A stretch of DNA of 64,000 nt from Ideonella dechloratans (GCF_021049305.1 NZ_CP088082.1:124001-188000), one strand, 5' to 3'; positions 52,726-60,531 are shown, counted from the first letter of the stretch. Notes: generated by a model not told the origin, from the sequence alone. Program-made: numbers and translations.

Positions 52726-52776
52726 CCATCAAGCCGTGGACAAGAATCGGCCCTCCCGCATCAAGAATGCATCAAG
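52726..52776 (-). repeat. Phased CTTGATG direct repeats upstream of kdpF
   Basis: On the minus strand CTTGATGC occurs at 52769-52776 and 52758-52765 (11 bases apart) and CTTGATGG at 52726-52733 (32 bases further). One-turn and three-turn spacing on the same DNA face suggests binding by dimers of KdpE. A -10-like TAGCAT lies at 52711-52716. Confidence 0.6.
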
Positions 52777-52787
52777 ACCGCCCTGCG

Positions 52788-52814
52788 TGTCACAAACCAC
52801 CGGGCTGGTTCGTC
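52788..52814 (+). promoter_or_regulatory. ECF41-type promoter of the sigma factor gene
   Basis: TGTCACA (52788-52794), 16 bases, then CGTC (52811-52814) matches the known ECF41 promoter elements. The ATG at 52824 is 9 bases past CGTC, leaving almost no leader. It indicates autoregulation. Confidence 0.88.
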
Positions 52815-52823
52815 TGACCTGCC

Positions 52824-53765
52824 ATGGACCCCCACACCGCCCTGTTCGACCGCCTGCGGCCCCGGCTGCAGGGCATCGCCTACCGCATGCTGGGCAGCGT
52901 GGCCGACGCCGAGGAACTGGTGCAGGACGTCTGGCTGCGCTGGCATGCGGCCGACCGCGCCACACTGGACCAGCCCGAGGCCTGGCTGGTGACCGTGACC
53001 ACCCGCCTGGCCATCGACCGGCTGCGCAGCGCCCAGGCCCAGCGCGCGCATTACGTCGGCTTCTGGCTGCCCGAGCCCTGGCTGGACGAGGAAGAGCCCC
53101 GGCCCGCCGCCCATGTGGACCTGCCCGCCACGCCCGAGGCCCTGCTGGAGCGGGCCGACGACATCTCCATGGCCTTTCTGGCCCTGCTGGAGCGCCTGGG
53201 CCCCGAGGCGCGGGCGGCCTTTCTGCTGCGCGAGGTCTTCGACGCCGACTACGCCGAGGTGGCCCAGGCCCTGGGCAAGAGCGAGGCGGCCTGCCGCCAG
53301 ATCGTCTCGCGCGCCAAGGCCCAGCTGAAGGCCGAACGGCCTCGCCAGAGCGTGAGCCCCGAACAGCACCACCGCCTGCTGGCCGGCTTTGCCGAGGCGG
53401 CCCGCCGGGGCGACTTTGCCCGCCTGCAGGCCCTGCTGGCCGAGGACGCCGAGCTGATCAGCGATGGCGGCGGCGTGGTGGCCAGCTTCGGCAAGGTGCT
53501 GGCCGGCGGGCGGCGCATCGCCCAGCTCTACCACGCGGTGTGGCGCCGCAGCGAACGCGACCACACGGAGCAGCGCATCGAGCTGGTGCGCCTGAACGGC
53601 CAATGGGGCCTGCTGCGCTTCATCGGCGGCCAGCTGGAATCGGCCCAGGGCCTGGAGACGGACGGCCAGCGCATCACCCGCATCCACACCCAGCGCAACC
53701 CCGAGAAGCTGCGCCACATCGCCCGGGCCTGGGCCGAGGCGGCTCAGCGGCGCGGCGGCCGGTAG
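52824..53765 (+). CDS. ECF41-family RNA polymerase sigma factor (SigJ-like)
   Basis: The 313-residue protein has sigma region 2 (RLQGIAYRMLGSVADAEELVQDVWLRWHA), region 4 (FLLREVFDADYAEVAQALGKSEAACRQIVSRAKAQL) and a SnoaL-like C-terminal domain. Three ECF41 hallmarks are present: WLPEPW in the linker, DGGG (SDGGGVVASFGK) and NPEKL near residue 292. In ECF41 the C-terminal domain acts as a built-in regulator in place of an anti-sigma factor. The usual partner, a carboxymuconolactone-decarboxylase-like gene, is not adjacent but is at 60532 behind a matching promoter. Its 3' end overlaps the AraC gene by 22 bases, tail to tail. Confidence 0.93.
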   Translation: MDPHTALFDRLRPRLQGIAYRMLGSVADAEELVQDVWLRWHAADRATLDQPEAWLVTVTTRLAIDRLRSAQAQRAHYVGFWLPEPWLDEEEPRPAAHVDLPATPEALLERADDISMAFLALLERLGPEARAAFLLREVFDADYAEVAQALGKSEAACRQIVSRAKAQLKAERPRQSVSPEQHHRLLAGFAEAARRGDFARLQALLAEDAELISDGGGVVASFGKVLAGGRRIAQLYHAVWRRSERDHTEQRIELVRLNGQWGLLRFIGGQLESAQGLETDGQRITRIHTQRNPEKLRHIARAWAEAAQRRGGR

Positions 53766-54574
53766 TCGCCCGGCGTCATGGCGTGGTGGGCCTTGAAGCT
53801 GCGCTGCAGATGGGCCTGGTCGGCAAAGCCCATGGCCTGGGCGGTGTCGGCCAGCGCGCTGCCCTGGGCCAGCAGACGCCGCGCGCCGTTGAGGCGCTGG
53901 TTCTGCAGGTAGCTGCCCGGCGTCATGCCGAACACCGCCTGAAAGCGGCGGATGAAGCGCGGGGCGCTCATGCCGCAGGCCTGGGCCAGGGCCTGCACCG
54001 TCAAGCGGGGGCCGGCCTCGTCCTGCATGGCGGCAATGGCGGGCCGCAGCTCTTCCGGCACAGGCGCGGTGTCCTGCGGCGGGCCGGCCACCAGGCAGCC
54101 GGCCAGCACGCGCGGCAGCGCCTCGGCCAGGGCCTGCGCAGTGGCGGCGTCACGGATGGGCTGACACAGCCGGTCCACCACAGCGTGCATGACCGGGTCG
54201 TTCACAGCGCGGGATGCGAAGTGCAGCCCTTCCTGTCTCTGCGGCACCTCAGCCAGCCCCCACACCCGGGCCACCGCAGCGTGCAGCCAGGCGGCATCCA
54301 CGAACAGCATGCGGTAGGACCAGGGCTGGCCGGCGGCCGGGTTGCAGGCGTGCACCACCTGCGGCTCGATCAGCACCACCGAGCCGGCCTGCACCGGCTG
54401 CGGGCCGCTGGGGTGGTGGAAGGTGGCGCCGCCCTCGTCCACGATGCCCACCGAATATTCCGGGTGCGAATGCGGGCGGTAGCAGTCCCGCGTGCCCAGG
54501 CTGACGCGCAGGGCCGCCCAGGGCGCGGCCGGGTGGCGGTGGATGCGGTGCGGGCTGGAGGCAGAGCTGGACAT
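53744..54574 (-). CDS. AraC-family transcriptional regulator
   Basis: The 276-residue protein has an N-terminal AraC cupin domain (YRPHSHPEYSVGIVDEGGATFHHPSGPQPVQAGSVVLIEPQVVHACNP) and a C-terminal double HTH (LTVQALAQACGMSAPRFIRRFQAVFGMTPGSYLQNQRLNGARRLL, then ADTAQAMGFADQAHLQRSFKAHHAMTPGDYR). The frame opens with a TTG at 54598 overlapping lysE; I prefer the ATG at 54574. It probably controls the LysE-type exporter directly upstream on the same strand. The inducer is unknown. Confidence 0.88.
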   Translation of the reverse strand: MSSSASSPHRIHRHPAAPWAALRVSLGTRDCYRPHSHPEYSVGIVDEGGATFHHPSGPQPVQAGSVVLIEPQVVHACNPAAGQPWSYRMLFVDAAWLHAAVARVWGLAEVPQRQEGLHFASRAVNDPVMHAVVDRLCQPIRDAATAQALAEALPRVLAGCLVAGPPQDTAPVPEELRPAIAAMQDEAGPRLTVQALAQACGMSAPRFIRRFQAVFGMTPGSYLQNQRLNGARRLLAQGSALADTAQAMGFADQAHLQRSFKAHHAMTPGDYRPPRR

Positions 54575-54590
54575 GGCGGGTGGGAGCCGG

Positions 54591-55205
54591 TCAGCCAAGC
54601 ATACTGGCCACGCTCAGGGCCAGCAGCGCACCCATCGCCCGGTTGAACCACCGCTGGCGCGCCGGCTGGGCCAGGGCACGCGCCAGCAGCCGGCCGGCCA
54701 GGGCCCAGCAGCCCACGCCCAGGCCGCAGGCCAGCAGCGACACCGCACAGAACAGCCCCAGCGCTGCCCGCGCATCCGCCTGCGGCAGCACGAACAGGCC
54801 GATGCCCGACAGCGCCACCAGCCAGGCCTTGGGGTTGAGCGACTGTGTCAGGCCCCCGTCCCGCAGCGCGGCCAGGGCCGCCCAGGCCGCATGCCGCGGC
54901 GCGCCCGCCGGGCCGGCCAAGGCCATGGGCGGTGCGGTGGCCACCCGCCAGGCCAGGTGCAGCAGGTAGGCCGCGCCCAGCCAGCGCGCGCCCTGCACGG
55001 CCCAGGCCTCATGCAACAGCCAGGCGCCGCCCTGGCCCATCAGCCACACCACCAGCGCGTAGCTCAGGCTGGCGCCCAGTACATAGGCCAGCGCCGTCAG
55101 CCGGCCGGCCGCCGCGCCATGGCGGATGGCCAGCACATTCACCGGCCCCGGCGTGATGGCCCCCATCAACGCAAACGTTCCCATTGCCAGCACCAGCGCC
55201 GTCAC
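54591..55205 (-). CDS. LysE/RhtB-family amino-acid exporter
   Basis: The 204-residue, six-TM protein has the family start FALMGAITPGPVNVLAIRHGAAAGR and LTQSLNPKAWLVALSGIGLFVLP in the second half. Members export amino acids or related small molecules. A GGAGG site 6 bases upstream fixes the start at a GTG at 55205 rather than the longer GTG at 55220. AraC-type regulators often sit beside such exporters, as here. Confidence 0.88.
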   Translation of the reverse strand: MTALVLAMGTFALMGAITPGPVNVLAIRHGAAAGRLTALAYVLGASLSYALVVWLMGQGGAWLLHEAWAVQGARWLGAAYLLHLAWRVATAPPMALAGPAGAPRHAAWAALAALRDGGLTQSLNPKAWLVALSGIGLFVLPQADARAALGLFCAVSLLACGLGVGCWALAGRLLARALAQPARQRWFNRAMGALLALSVASMLG

Positions 55206-55248
55206 CTCAGACCTCCACACACGTCTTCATCGGAGGGGCGAGTGTGGC

Positions 55249-55299
55249 GGGGTGGGGTGGGGGTGTATTGAATGGAATTTCGGGTGGGGGTGGCGGGGG
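55249..55299 (+). other. G-run cluster, candidate G-quadruplex
   Basis: The plus strand has runs GGGG (55249-55252), GGGG (55254-55257), GGGGG (55259-55263), GGG (55282-55284), GGGGG (55286-55290) and GGGGG (55295-55299), the first three separated by single T. It lies in the 115-base gap between lysE and map. Confidence 0.5.
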
Positions 55300-55320
55300 A
55301 GAAGTGGATCAGACGGGGCC

Positions 55321-56112
55321 TCAAACCGGCGCGTAGGCCCCCGTGCCCTCAGGCCAGGGCGTCAACACTTCATACCCTGAAGGCGTGACCGCCACCATGT
55401 GCTCGAACTGGGCGGACAGGGATCTGTCCTGGGTCACCACGGTCCACCCATCGGGCAGCTGCCGGGTTTCGCGCCGGCCGGCGTTGAGCATCGGCTCGAT
55501 GGTGAAGACCATCCCCGGTTCCAGCCGCAGGCCTTCGCCCCGCCGCCCGTAGTGCAGCACCTGAAGGTCCTCGTGGTAGATCTGCCCGATGCCATGGCCG
55601 CAGTATTCGCGCACCACGCTGAAGTGTTCCCGGTGCGCGACGGACTGGATGGCGTGGCCCACGTCGCCCAGCGTGGCACCGGGCTTCACCGCCCGGATGC
55701 CGGCCAGCATGGCTTCGTAGGTGGTGTCCACCAGGCGCCGGGCCAGGATGCTGGGCGTGCCCACAAAGAACGTGCGGCTGGTGTCGCCAAACCAGCCATC
55801 CTTGAGGACGGCGACGTCGATGTTGACGATGTCGCCCTTCTTCAGAATCTTGTCGGGCGAGGGGATGCCGTGGCAGACCACCTGGTTCACCGAGGTGAGG
55901 ATGGTCTTGGGGTAGCCCTGGTACCCCAGGTTGGCCGGAATGGCGCCCTGCACGTTCACGATGTGGTCGTGGCAGATGCGGTCCAGGGCCTCGGTGCTGA
56001 CGCCGGGCACGACGTGGGGCTCGATGATGCTGAGCACCTCAGCGGCAAGCTGGCCGGCCCGCCGCGCCATCGCCACCTCGTCCGCCGACTTGATCACCAC
56101 CTGGCGTGCCAT
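55321..56112 (-). CDS. map: Type I methionine aminopeptidase
   Basis: The 263-residue pita-bread-fold protein has all metal ligands in context: VCHGIPS (His), VNIDVAVLKDGWFGDTSRTF (two Asp), EYCGHGIGQIYHE (His), VFTIEPML (Glu) and SAQFEHMVAV (Glu). It removes the initiator Met from new proteins. Its start overlaps the ParD-like stop (TGATG), so the two are coupled. That ParD-like partner and lack of ribosomal neighbours suggest an accessory paralogue rather than the main housekeeping copy. Confidence 0.94.
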   Translation of the reverse strand: MARQVVIKSADEVAMARRAGQLAAEVLSIIEPHVVPGVSTEALDRICHDHIVNVQGAIPANLGYQGYPKTILTSVNQVVCHGIPSPDKILKKGDIVNIDVAVLKDGWFGDTSRTFFVGTPSILARRLVDTTYEAMLAGIRAVKPGATLGDVGHAIQSVAHREHFSVVREYCGHGIGQIYHEDLQVLHYGRRGEGLRLEPGMVFTIEPMLNAGRRETRQLPDGWTVVTQDRSLSAQFEHMVAVTPSGYEVLTPWPEGTGAYAPV

Positions 56113-56366
56113 CAGTGCTTCCCGGTGGCGGATGCCTTGGGTTTCTCAAGCTGGCCTGTGGCGGCCAAGGCGATGTCCAGCCCTCCGGCCAGCTCCGCAC
56201 GGATCAGCAGCTGGCAGATCTCGCGGTAGTCCAGGTCCGGGTGCATTTCTGTCAGCATGCCCACGCGCATCCAGTGTTCGGCCTGCGCATTGATGGAGCG
56301 GCTCAGGGCGTTCCCCGCCACGCGCAGGTTCTCGTGCATCTGCTCGGAGATCTTGACGATGCCCAT
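56112..56366 (-). CDS. ParD-like protein coupled to map
   Basis: The 84-residue protein begins MGIVKISEQMHENLRVAGNALSRSINAQAEHWMRVGMLTE, the N-terminal ribbon-helix-helix-like pattern of the ParD-like (DUF3423) antitoxin family. LDYREICQLLIRAELAGG follows. The usual ParE toxin is replaced by a methionine aminopeptidase gene. A strong palindrome 13 bases upstream of the ATG is its likely operator. The combination looks like a toxin-antitoxin-like or autoregulated enzyme module. Whether Map is neutralised by this protein is unknown. Confidence 0.8.
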   Translation of the reverse strand: MGIVKISEQMHENLRVAGNALSRSINAQAEHWMRVGMLTEMHPDLDYREICQLLIRAELAGGLDIALAATGQLEKPKASATGKH

Positions 56367-56379
56367 GGGTGTCTCATAT

Positions 56380-56410
56380 ATAAAACGTATACGAAGTGTA
56401 TGCGTTTTAT
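56380..56410. promoter_or_regulatory. 31-bp palindrome (13-5-13) upstream of the ParD-like gene
   Basis: ATAAAACGTATAC (56380-56392) and GTATGCGTTTTAT (56398-56410) match at 12 of 13 positions around a 5-base centre. AT-rich TATATA sequence suited to a -10 adjoins it on the gene side. It fits an autorepressor operator of the ribbon-helix-helix type. Confidence 0.8.
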
Positions 56411-56466
56411 CGTGTGCGACACAAGGCCACCCTTGCGGCCACCCTGACCCTGTATCGTCCCGTCCC

Positions 56467-56614
56467 ATGCCCCGCGACATCGAAATCAACATCCGCGTCG
56501 ACGACCTGGACGACCTCATGCCCTGTTCCGGTGGCCAGCGGCCAGCCCACCTGGGCCGAACGGCAGCGGCTGCACAACGCGCTGGTGCTGTTCAACCCGG
56601 CGCCGGTGACCTGA
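56467..56614 (+). pseudogene. Remnant of a small gene, frame-disrupted
   Basis: The ATG at 56467 opens MPRDIEINIRVDDLDDL, which is protein-like. After about 17 residues the plausible continuation (PVASGQPTWAERQRLHNALVLFNPAP) is in a different frame, ending at a TGA at 56612-56614. I do not recognise a family with confidence. A decayed short gene is the simplest reading; chance open frames cannot be excluded. Confidence 0.35.
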
Positions 56615-56615
56615 G

Positions 56616-57626
56616 TCAGGGCAGCACGTCCACCACCACCTTGCCCTGAGCCTGTCCGCTGGCCACCCGTGCATGGGCCTGCGCGGCACTCTCCAGCGTG
56701 AACCGCAGGGGGTCCATCCGGGGCTTCAGCAGGCCGGCGTTCGCCAGGGCGGTGGCCTCGCGCAGGATCTCACCGTGGTGAGCGCGATGCTCCCCCGTCA
56801 GCAAGGGCAGCAGCGTGAACACGCCGGAGTAGCTGGCGCCCCGGAAGGACAGGGGCGCCAGGGCGTGGGTGCCCCAACCCAGCGAGCTGACCACATGCCC
56901 GGTGTAGCGGCGCACGGCCCGGAAGGACGCATCCAGCGCCGCGCCTCCCACGGTGTCACAGACCACGTCGAAGCCCTGGCCCGCGGTGTGCTCTGCCAGA
57001 TAGGTGTCGACATCCGTGGCCTCGTGGTCGATGGGCGTCGCGCCCAAGGCGCGGATGGTGTCCGCCTGCGCGGCACTGCCCGTGGCCCAGACCGTCGCGC
57101 CGCGGGCCCGGGCCAGCTGGATGGCCACATGGCCCACCCCGCCCGCCCCGCCATGCACCAGCACCTTGTGGCCGGGCCGCACCTGGGCCCGGTCCACCAG
57201 CCCTTCCCAGGCGGTGATGAACACCAGCGGCAGTGCGGCGGCCTCGCGCATGCTCAGCGCGGCCGGCTTGAGGGCCAGCAGCCGTGCGTCCACGGCGGCA
57301 TGGTCGGCCAGGCTGCCCTGGTGGCCACCGATGCCGCCGGTGAATCCATAGACGGCGTCGCCCGGCTGAAAGTCGGTGACGCCCGGGCCGACGGCCTGCA
57401 CGGTTCCGGCCAGATCCATGCCCAGCACGGCCGGCAGGGCGTGCCGGGCGTGGGCGGCCGCACCGGCGCGGATCTTGGTGTCCAGCGGGTTGACCCCGCT
57501 GGCATGGATGCGCACCAGCACCTCACCCGGGGCCGGCACCGGCGTGGGCAGGTGGTGCATTGCAAACGGGGCATCGGGAGCCGGCAGCAGCAGGGCTCGC
57601 ATGGTGGTGGCTGGGATGTTCGACAT
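56616..57626 (-). CDS. Zinc-free MDR-family quinone oxidoreductase/alcohol-dehydrogenase-like
   Basis: The 336-residue protein has the MDR GroES-like start (APGEVLVRIHASGVNPLDTKIRAG) and LGMDLAGTVQAVGPGV. A YGFTGG loop precedes a Rossmann fold (HKVLVHGGAGGVGHVAIQLARARGA). Catalytic zinc ligands are missing, as in quinone oxidoreductases of the QOR group. It reduces quinones or enones with NADPH. GAGGAAA is correctly spaced for the ATG at 57626. It is divergent from the LysR gene at 57733 and likely its target. Confidence 0.9.
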   Translation of the reverse strand: MSNIPATTMRALLLPAPDAPFAMHHLPTPVPAPGEVLVRIHASGVNPLDTKIRAGAAAHARHALPAVLGMDLAGTVQAVGPGVTDFQPGDAVYGFTGGIGGHQGSLADHAAVDARLLALKPAALSMREAAALPLVFITAWEGLVDRAQVRPGHKVLVHGGAGGVGHVAIQLARARGATVWATGSAAQADTIRALGATPIDHEATDVDTYLAEHTAGQGFDVVCDTVGGAALDASFRAVRRYTGHVVSSLGWGTHALAPLSFRGASYSGVFTLLPLLTGEHRAHHGEILREATALANAGLLKPRMDPLRFTLESAAQAHARVASGQAQGKVVVDVLP

Positions 57627-57696
57627 GGCGTTTCCTCGGTGGGAGTGGATGTGCGGACAGTGTTGGCCATGCATTGCCGAATGAGAACTCACACCG

Positions 57697-57726
57697 ATGA
57701 ACACAGTTCATGCATTTCTGTATGCT
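57697..57726 (+). promoter_or_regulatory. Palindrome and promoter in front of the LysR gene at 57733
   Basis: ATGAAC-ACA-GTTCAT (57697-57711) is a perfect palindrome. A -35-like TGAACA (57698-57703) and a -10 TATGCT (57721-57726) are 17 bases apart and overlap it. The start codon is 6 bases past the -10, implying a leaderless transcript, and the site would also cover the divergent dehydrogenase promoter. Confidence 0.7.
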
Positions 57727-57732
57727 GTGCCG

Positions 57733-58626
57733 ATGAACTGGGACGACGTCCGCGTGTTTCTGGCCATTGCCCGCACCCGCACCCTGGGTGGCGCGGGGCG
57801 CATGCTGGGGCAGAGCCAGCCCACCATGGGGCGCCGGCTCAAGGCGCTGGAGGCCGCGCTGGGGCAGACGCTGTTCCAGCGCACGGCCGAGGGCTTCGTG
57901 CTGACCGACGAGGGCCGCTCGGTGCTGGCCCATGCCGAGCGCATGGAGGCCGAGGCCCTGGGTCTGGCCCGTCAGCTCGACGGTGCCGGCCTGCAGCTCG
58001 AAGGCATGCTGCGGGTCTCCACCTCCGACTGGTTCGGCCTGCATGTGATGGCCCCGGTCTGCGCTGAGCTGGCCTGCCTGCACCCCCGCATCACCATCGA
58101 ACTCCTGACGGACGCGCGGCTCTACAGCCTGGCCCGCCGCGAGGCCGATCTGGTCGCGCGCATCGTGCCCTTCGACGAGCCCGATGTCGTCCAGCGCCGG
58201 CTGATGCACGTGCCCTATGCGCTGTACGCGGCACGGACGGTCGAGGCGGTGCCCGATGGCCCGGTGCCCCTGGTGACCATGGATCTGGGTTTCAGCGAGA
58301 TGCCCGACGCGGTCTGGCTGCGCCAGGTCCATCCACAGGGCCGCGTCGCCTTTCGCAGCAACAGCCGGCACGTCCAGGCCGTGGCCTGTGCGGCGGGCGT
58401 CGGTCTGGCCGTGCTGCCCTGCCCGCTGGGCGATGCCCACCCCGGGCTCCAACGCGTCCCCGGCAGCCCCTCGCCGCCCGGGCGCGACGTCTGGCTGGGC
58501 TACCACCGCGATCTGCGTCGGCTGCCCCGGCTGCAGGCCCTGCTGCGCCTGCTGTTCCAGCGCCTGGGTCCTGCGCAGCAGGACCGATCCCATCCCCCTC
58601 TGAACACGGAGTTCGAAGCCGCATGA
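57733..58626 (+). CDS. LysR-family transcriptional regulator
   Basis: The 297-residue protein begins MNWDDVRVFLAIARTRTLGGAGRMLGQSQPTMGRRLKALEAALG, a LysR winged helix, followed by a substrate-binding domain (GMLRVSTSDWFGLHVMAPVCAEL onward). No ribosome site precedes the ATG at 57733, but the nearby -10 suggests leaderless expression. It is divergent from the QOR-like gene and overlaps the amidase gene by 4 bases (ATGA), so it may regulate both. Confidence 0.9.
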   Translation: MNWDDVRVFLAIARTRTLGGAGRMLGQSQPTMGRRLKALEAALGQTLFQRTAEGFVLTDEGRSVLAHAERMEAEALGLARQLDGAGLQLEGMLRVSTSDWFGLHVMAPVCAELACLHPRITIELLTDARLYSLARREADLVARIVPFDEPDVVQRRLMHVPYALYAARTVEAVPDGPVPLVTMDLGFSEMPDAVWLRQVHPQGRVAFRSNSRHVQAVACAAGVGLAVLPCPLGDAHPGLQRVPGSPSPPGRDVWLGYHRDLRRLPRLQALLRLLFQRLGPAQQDRSHPPLNTEFEAA

Positions 58627-60428
58627 CCTCCCGCCGCCTTTTCCTCGCTCAAGTTCCCGCCGGCCTGCTGGGCACGGCCGCTGCCGCCGGTGCCGGGGCA
58701 CAGACCCCGCCGGCCGTGCCCGCCAGCACTCCGCCTGGCGCGCCGCCCACTTTCGGCAACGCGCCCGCGGTGGGCCCGGAGGTGTCGCCTGGCACCTTTG
58801 CCGAGGCGGAGAAGCTGATGCGGGTGAACTTGACCGAGGCCGAGCGCGCCCAGGCCGCGGCCAGCTGGCGCAACACCATGCCGGCCATGCTGGACCGCCG
58901 GGCCGGCCCGCGCCGCCTGGCCATTCCCGAGTCGGCCGTGCCGGCCCTGCAGTGGAACCCCGCGCTGGGCCGCGGCGGCCTCGGCCCGGCCAGCAACCGC
59001 TTCGTGCGTTCGCCGGCCGCCGCCGTGCCGCTGCCCGCCAGCGAGGCCGACATCGCCTTCGCCCCGGTCACCCAGCTCTCGCGCTGGATCGAATCGCGCG
59101 CCCTCACGTCGGAGCGCCTGACCCGCATCTACCTGGCCCGCATCGAGCGGCTGGACCCCAAGATCCGCGCCATCATCACGCTGACCGCGGACCAGGCCCT
59201 GGCCCAGGCCCGGCAAGCCGACCAGGAGATCGCCGCCGGCCGTTACCGCGGCCCGCTGCACGGCGTGCCCTTTGGCGTGAAAGACCTGCTGGACACCGCC
59301 GGTATTCCCACCACCTACGGTGCCGAACCCTTCCGCCACCGCGTGCCCGGCCGCGATGCGGTGGTGGTGCAGCGCCTGCGGGCGGCCGGTGCGGTGCTGC
59401 TGGCCAAGCTCAGCCTGGGCGCGCTGGCCCTCAACGACATCTGGTTCGGCGGCCAGACCATGAACCCCTGGCTGCCGGAGGAGGGGGCGTCCGGGTCCAG
59501 CGCCGGGCCGGGTGCGGCCACCGCCGCAGGCCTGGTGGCGTTTTCCATCGGCAGCGAGACGGGCGGCAGCATCGTCAGCCCCGCCATGCGCTGCGGCGTG
59601 ACCGGCCTGCGCCCCACCTTCGGCCGCGTGCCGCGCACCGGTGCGATGACGCTGTGCTGGTCGCTGGACAAGCTGGGCCCGATGACCCGCAGCGTGGAGG
59701 ACGCGATGCTGGTGCTGCAGGCCATCAGCGGCCCGGACGCGGGCGATGTCGCCTCGGTGCCCAGCCGGCTGAAGTTCGACGCCCGCGCCCCGGTCAAGGG
59801 CCTGAAGATCGGCTACGTGCCGGCCTGGATGAACGAGCCCCCGGCCATCGACGTGGACCGCCAGGCGCTGGAGATGGCCCGCAGCCTGGGCATGGTGCCC
59901 ACGCCCATCCGGCTGCCCGACTGGCCTTACGACGGTCTCAACCTGATCCTCTTCGCCGAGGCCGCCGCCGCTTTCGAGGAACTGGTGCTCAGCCACGGGG
60001 TGGACCAGCTCAAGGTGCAGTGGGCCGATGCCTGGCCCAACATCTTCCGGCAGTCGCGCTTCCTCTCGGCGGTGGACTATGTGCAGGCCGACCGCCTGCG
60101 CCGCATGGTGGCGCAGGAGATGGCGCGCGTCTTCGACGAGGTGGACCTGCTGCTGGTGCCCTCGCTGCGCGACGAGATGCTCACCATCTCCAACCAGACC
60201 GGCCACCCCAGCCTGACGCTGCGCACCGGCTTCACCCGGGTGGCGCAGGCCCGCAGCGACTGGGCCCCCGACCCGGCCCGCCCGCTGCCGCAGTTCTCGC
60301 CGCCGCGGCGCGTGCCCCACGGGGTGACGCTGATCGGCCGGCTGTTCGATGAGGGAACCCTGGCGCAGGCCGGGCTGGCGCTGGAGCGCGCCGCGGGCGT
60401 GGCCGGCGAGCGCCCGCCCGGCTTCTGA
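58623..60428 (+). CDS. Exported amidase-signature hydrolase
   Basis: The 601-residue protein has a Tat-type signal (TSRRLFLAQVPAGLLGTAAAAGAGAQ). The amidase signature follows, with the catalytic Lys in PFGVKDLLDTAG and Ser residues in EEGASGSSAGPGAA and SETGGSIVSPAMRCGVTGLRPTFGRV. A long Pro/Ala linker follows the signal. It hydrolyses amides in the periplasm, but the substrate is unknown. It overlaps the LysR gene, indicating translational coupling, which is unusual for a regulator and its enzyme. Confidence 0.88.
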   Translation: MTSRRLFLAQVPAGLLGTAAAAGAGAQTPPAVPASTPPGAPPTFGNAPAVGPEVSPGTFAEAEKLMRVNLTEAERAQAAASWRNTMPAMLDRRAGPRRLAIPESAVPALQWNPALGRGGLGPASNRFVRSPAAAVPLPASEADIAFAPVTQLSRWIESRALTSERLTRIYLARIERLDPKIRAIITLTADQALAQARQADQEIAAGRYRGPLHGVPFGVKDLLDTAGIPTTYGAEPFRHRVPGRDAVVVQRLRAAGAVLLAKLSLGALALNDIWFGGQTMNPWLPEEGASGSSAGPGAATAAGLVAFSIGSETGGSIVSPAMRCGVTGLRPTFGRVPRTGAMTLCWSLDKLGPMTRSVEDAMLVLQAISGPDAGDVASVPSRLKFDARAPVKGLKIGYVPAWMNEPPAIDVDRQALEMARSLGMVPTPIRLPDWPYDGLNLILFAEAAAAFEELVLSHGVDQLKVQWADAWPNIFRQSRFLSAVDYVQADRLRRMVAQEMARVFDEVDLLLVPSLRDEMLTISNQTGHPSLTLRTGFTRVAQARSDWAPDPARPLPQFSPPRRVPHGVTLIGRLFDEGTLAQAGLALERAAGVAGERPPGF

Positions 60429-60450
60429 GGGGGGGGGCGGGCCAGGGGGC

Positions 60451-60477
60451 GGTCACAGCGCGCGGGGCCCGTTCGTC
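60451..60477 (+). promoter_or_regulatory. Second ECF41-type promoter
   Basis: GGTCACA (60451-60457), 16 bases, then CGTC (60474-60477) repeats the element and spacing found upstream of the ECF41 gene, with one change in the -35. It is 54 bases upstream of the AhpD-like gene start. Confidence 0.75.
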
Positions 60478-60486
60478 TTGGGGGAT

Positions 60487-60503
60487 GAGACCGCCGTGGT
60501 CTC
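60487..60503. repeat. Small palindrome in the leader of the AhpD-like gene
   Basis: GAGACC (60487-60492) and GGTCTC (60498-60503) pair perfectly across 5 bases. The palindrome lies downstream of the ECF41-type promoter and 28 bases before the start, so it could be a second operator or a leader stem. Confidence 0.5.
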
Positions 60504-60531
60504 GCTTCCCAACCGAACCCGGAGCCCCGTG

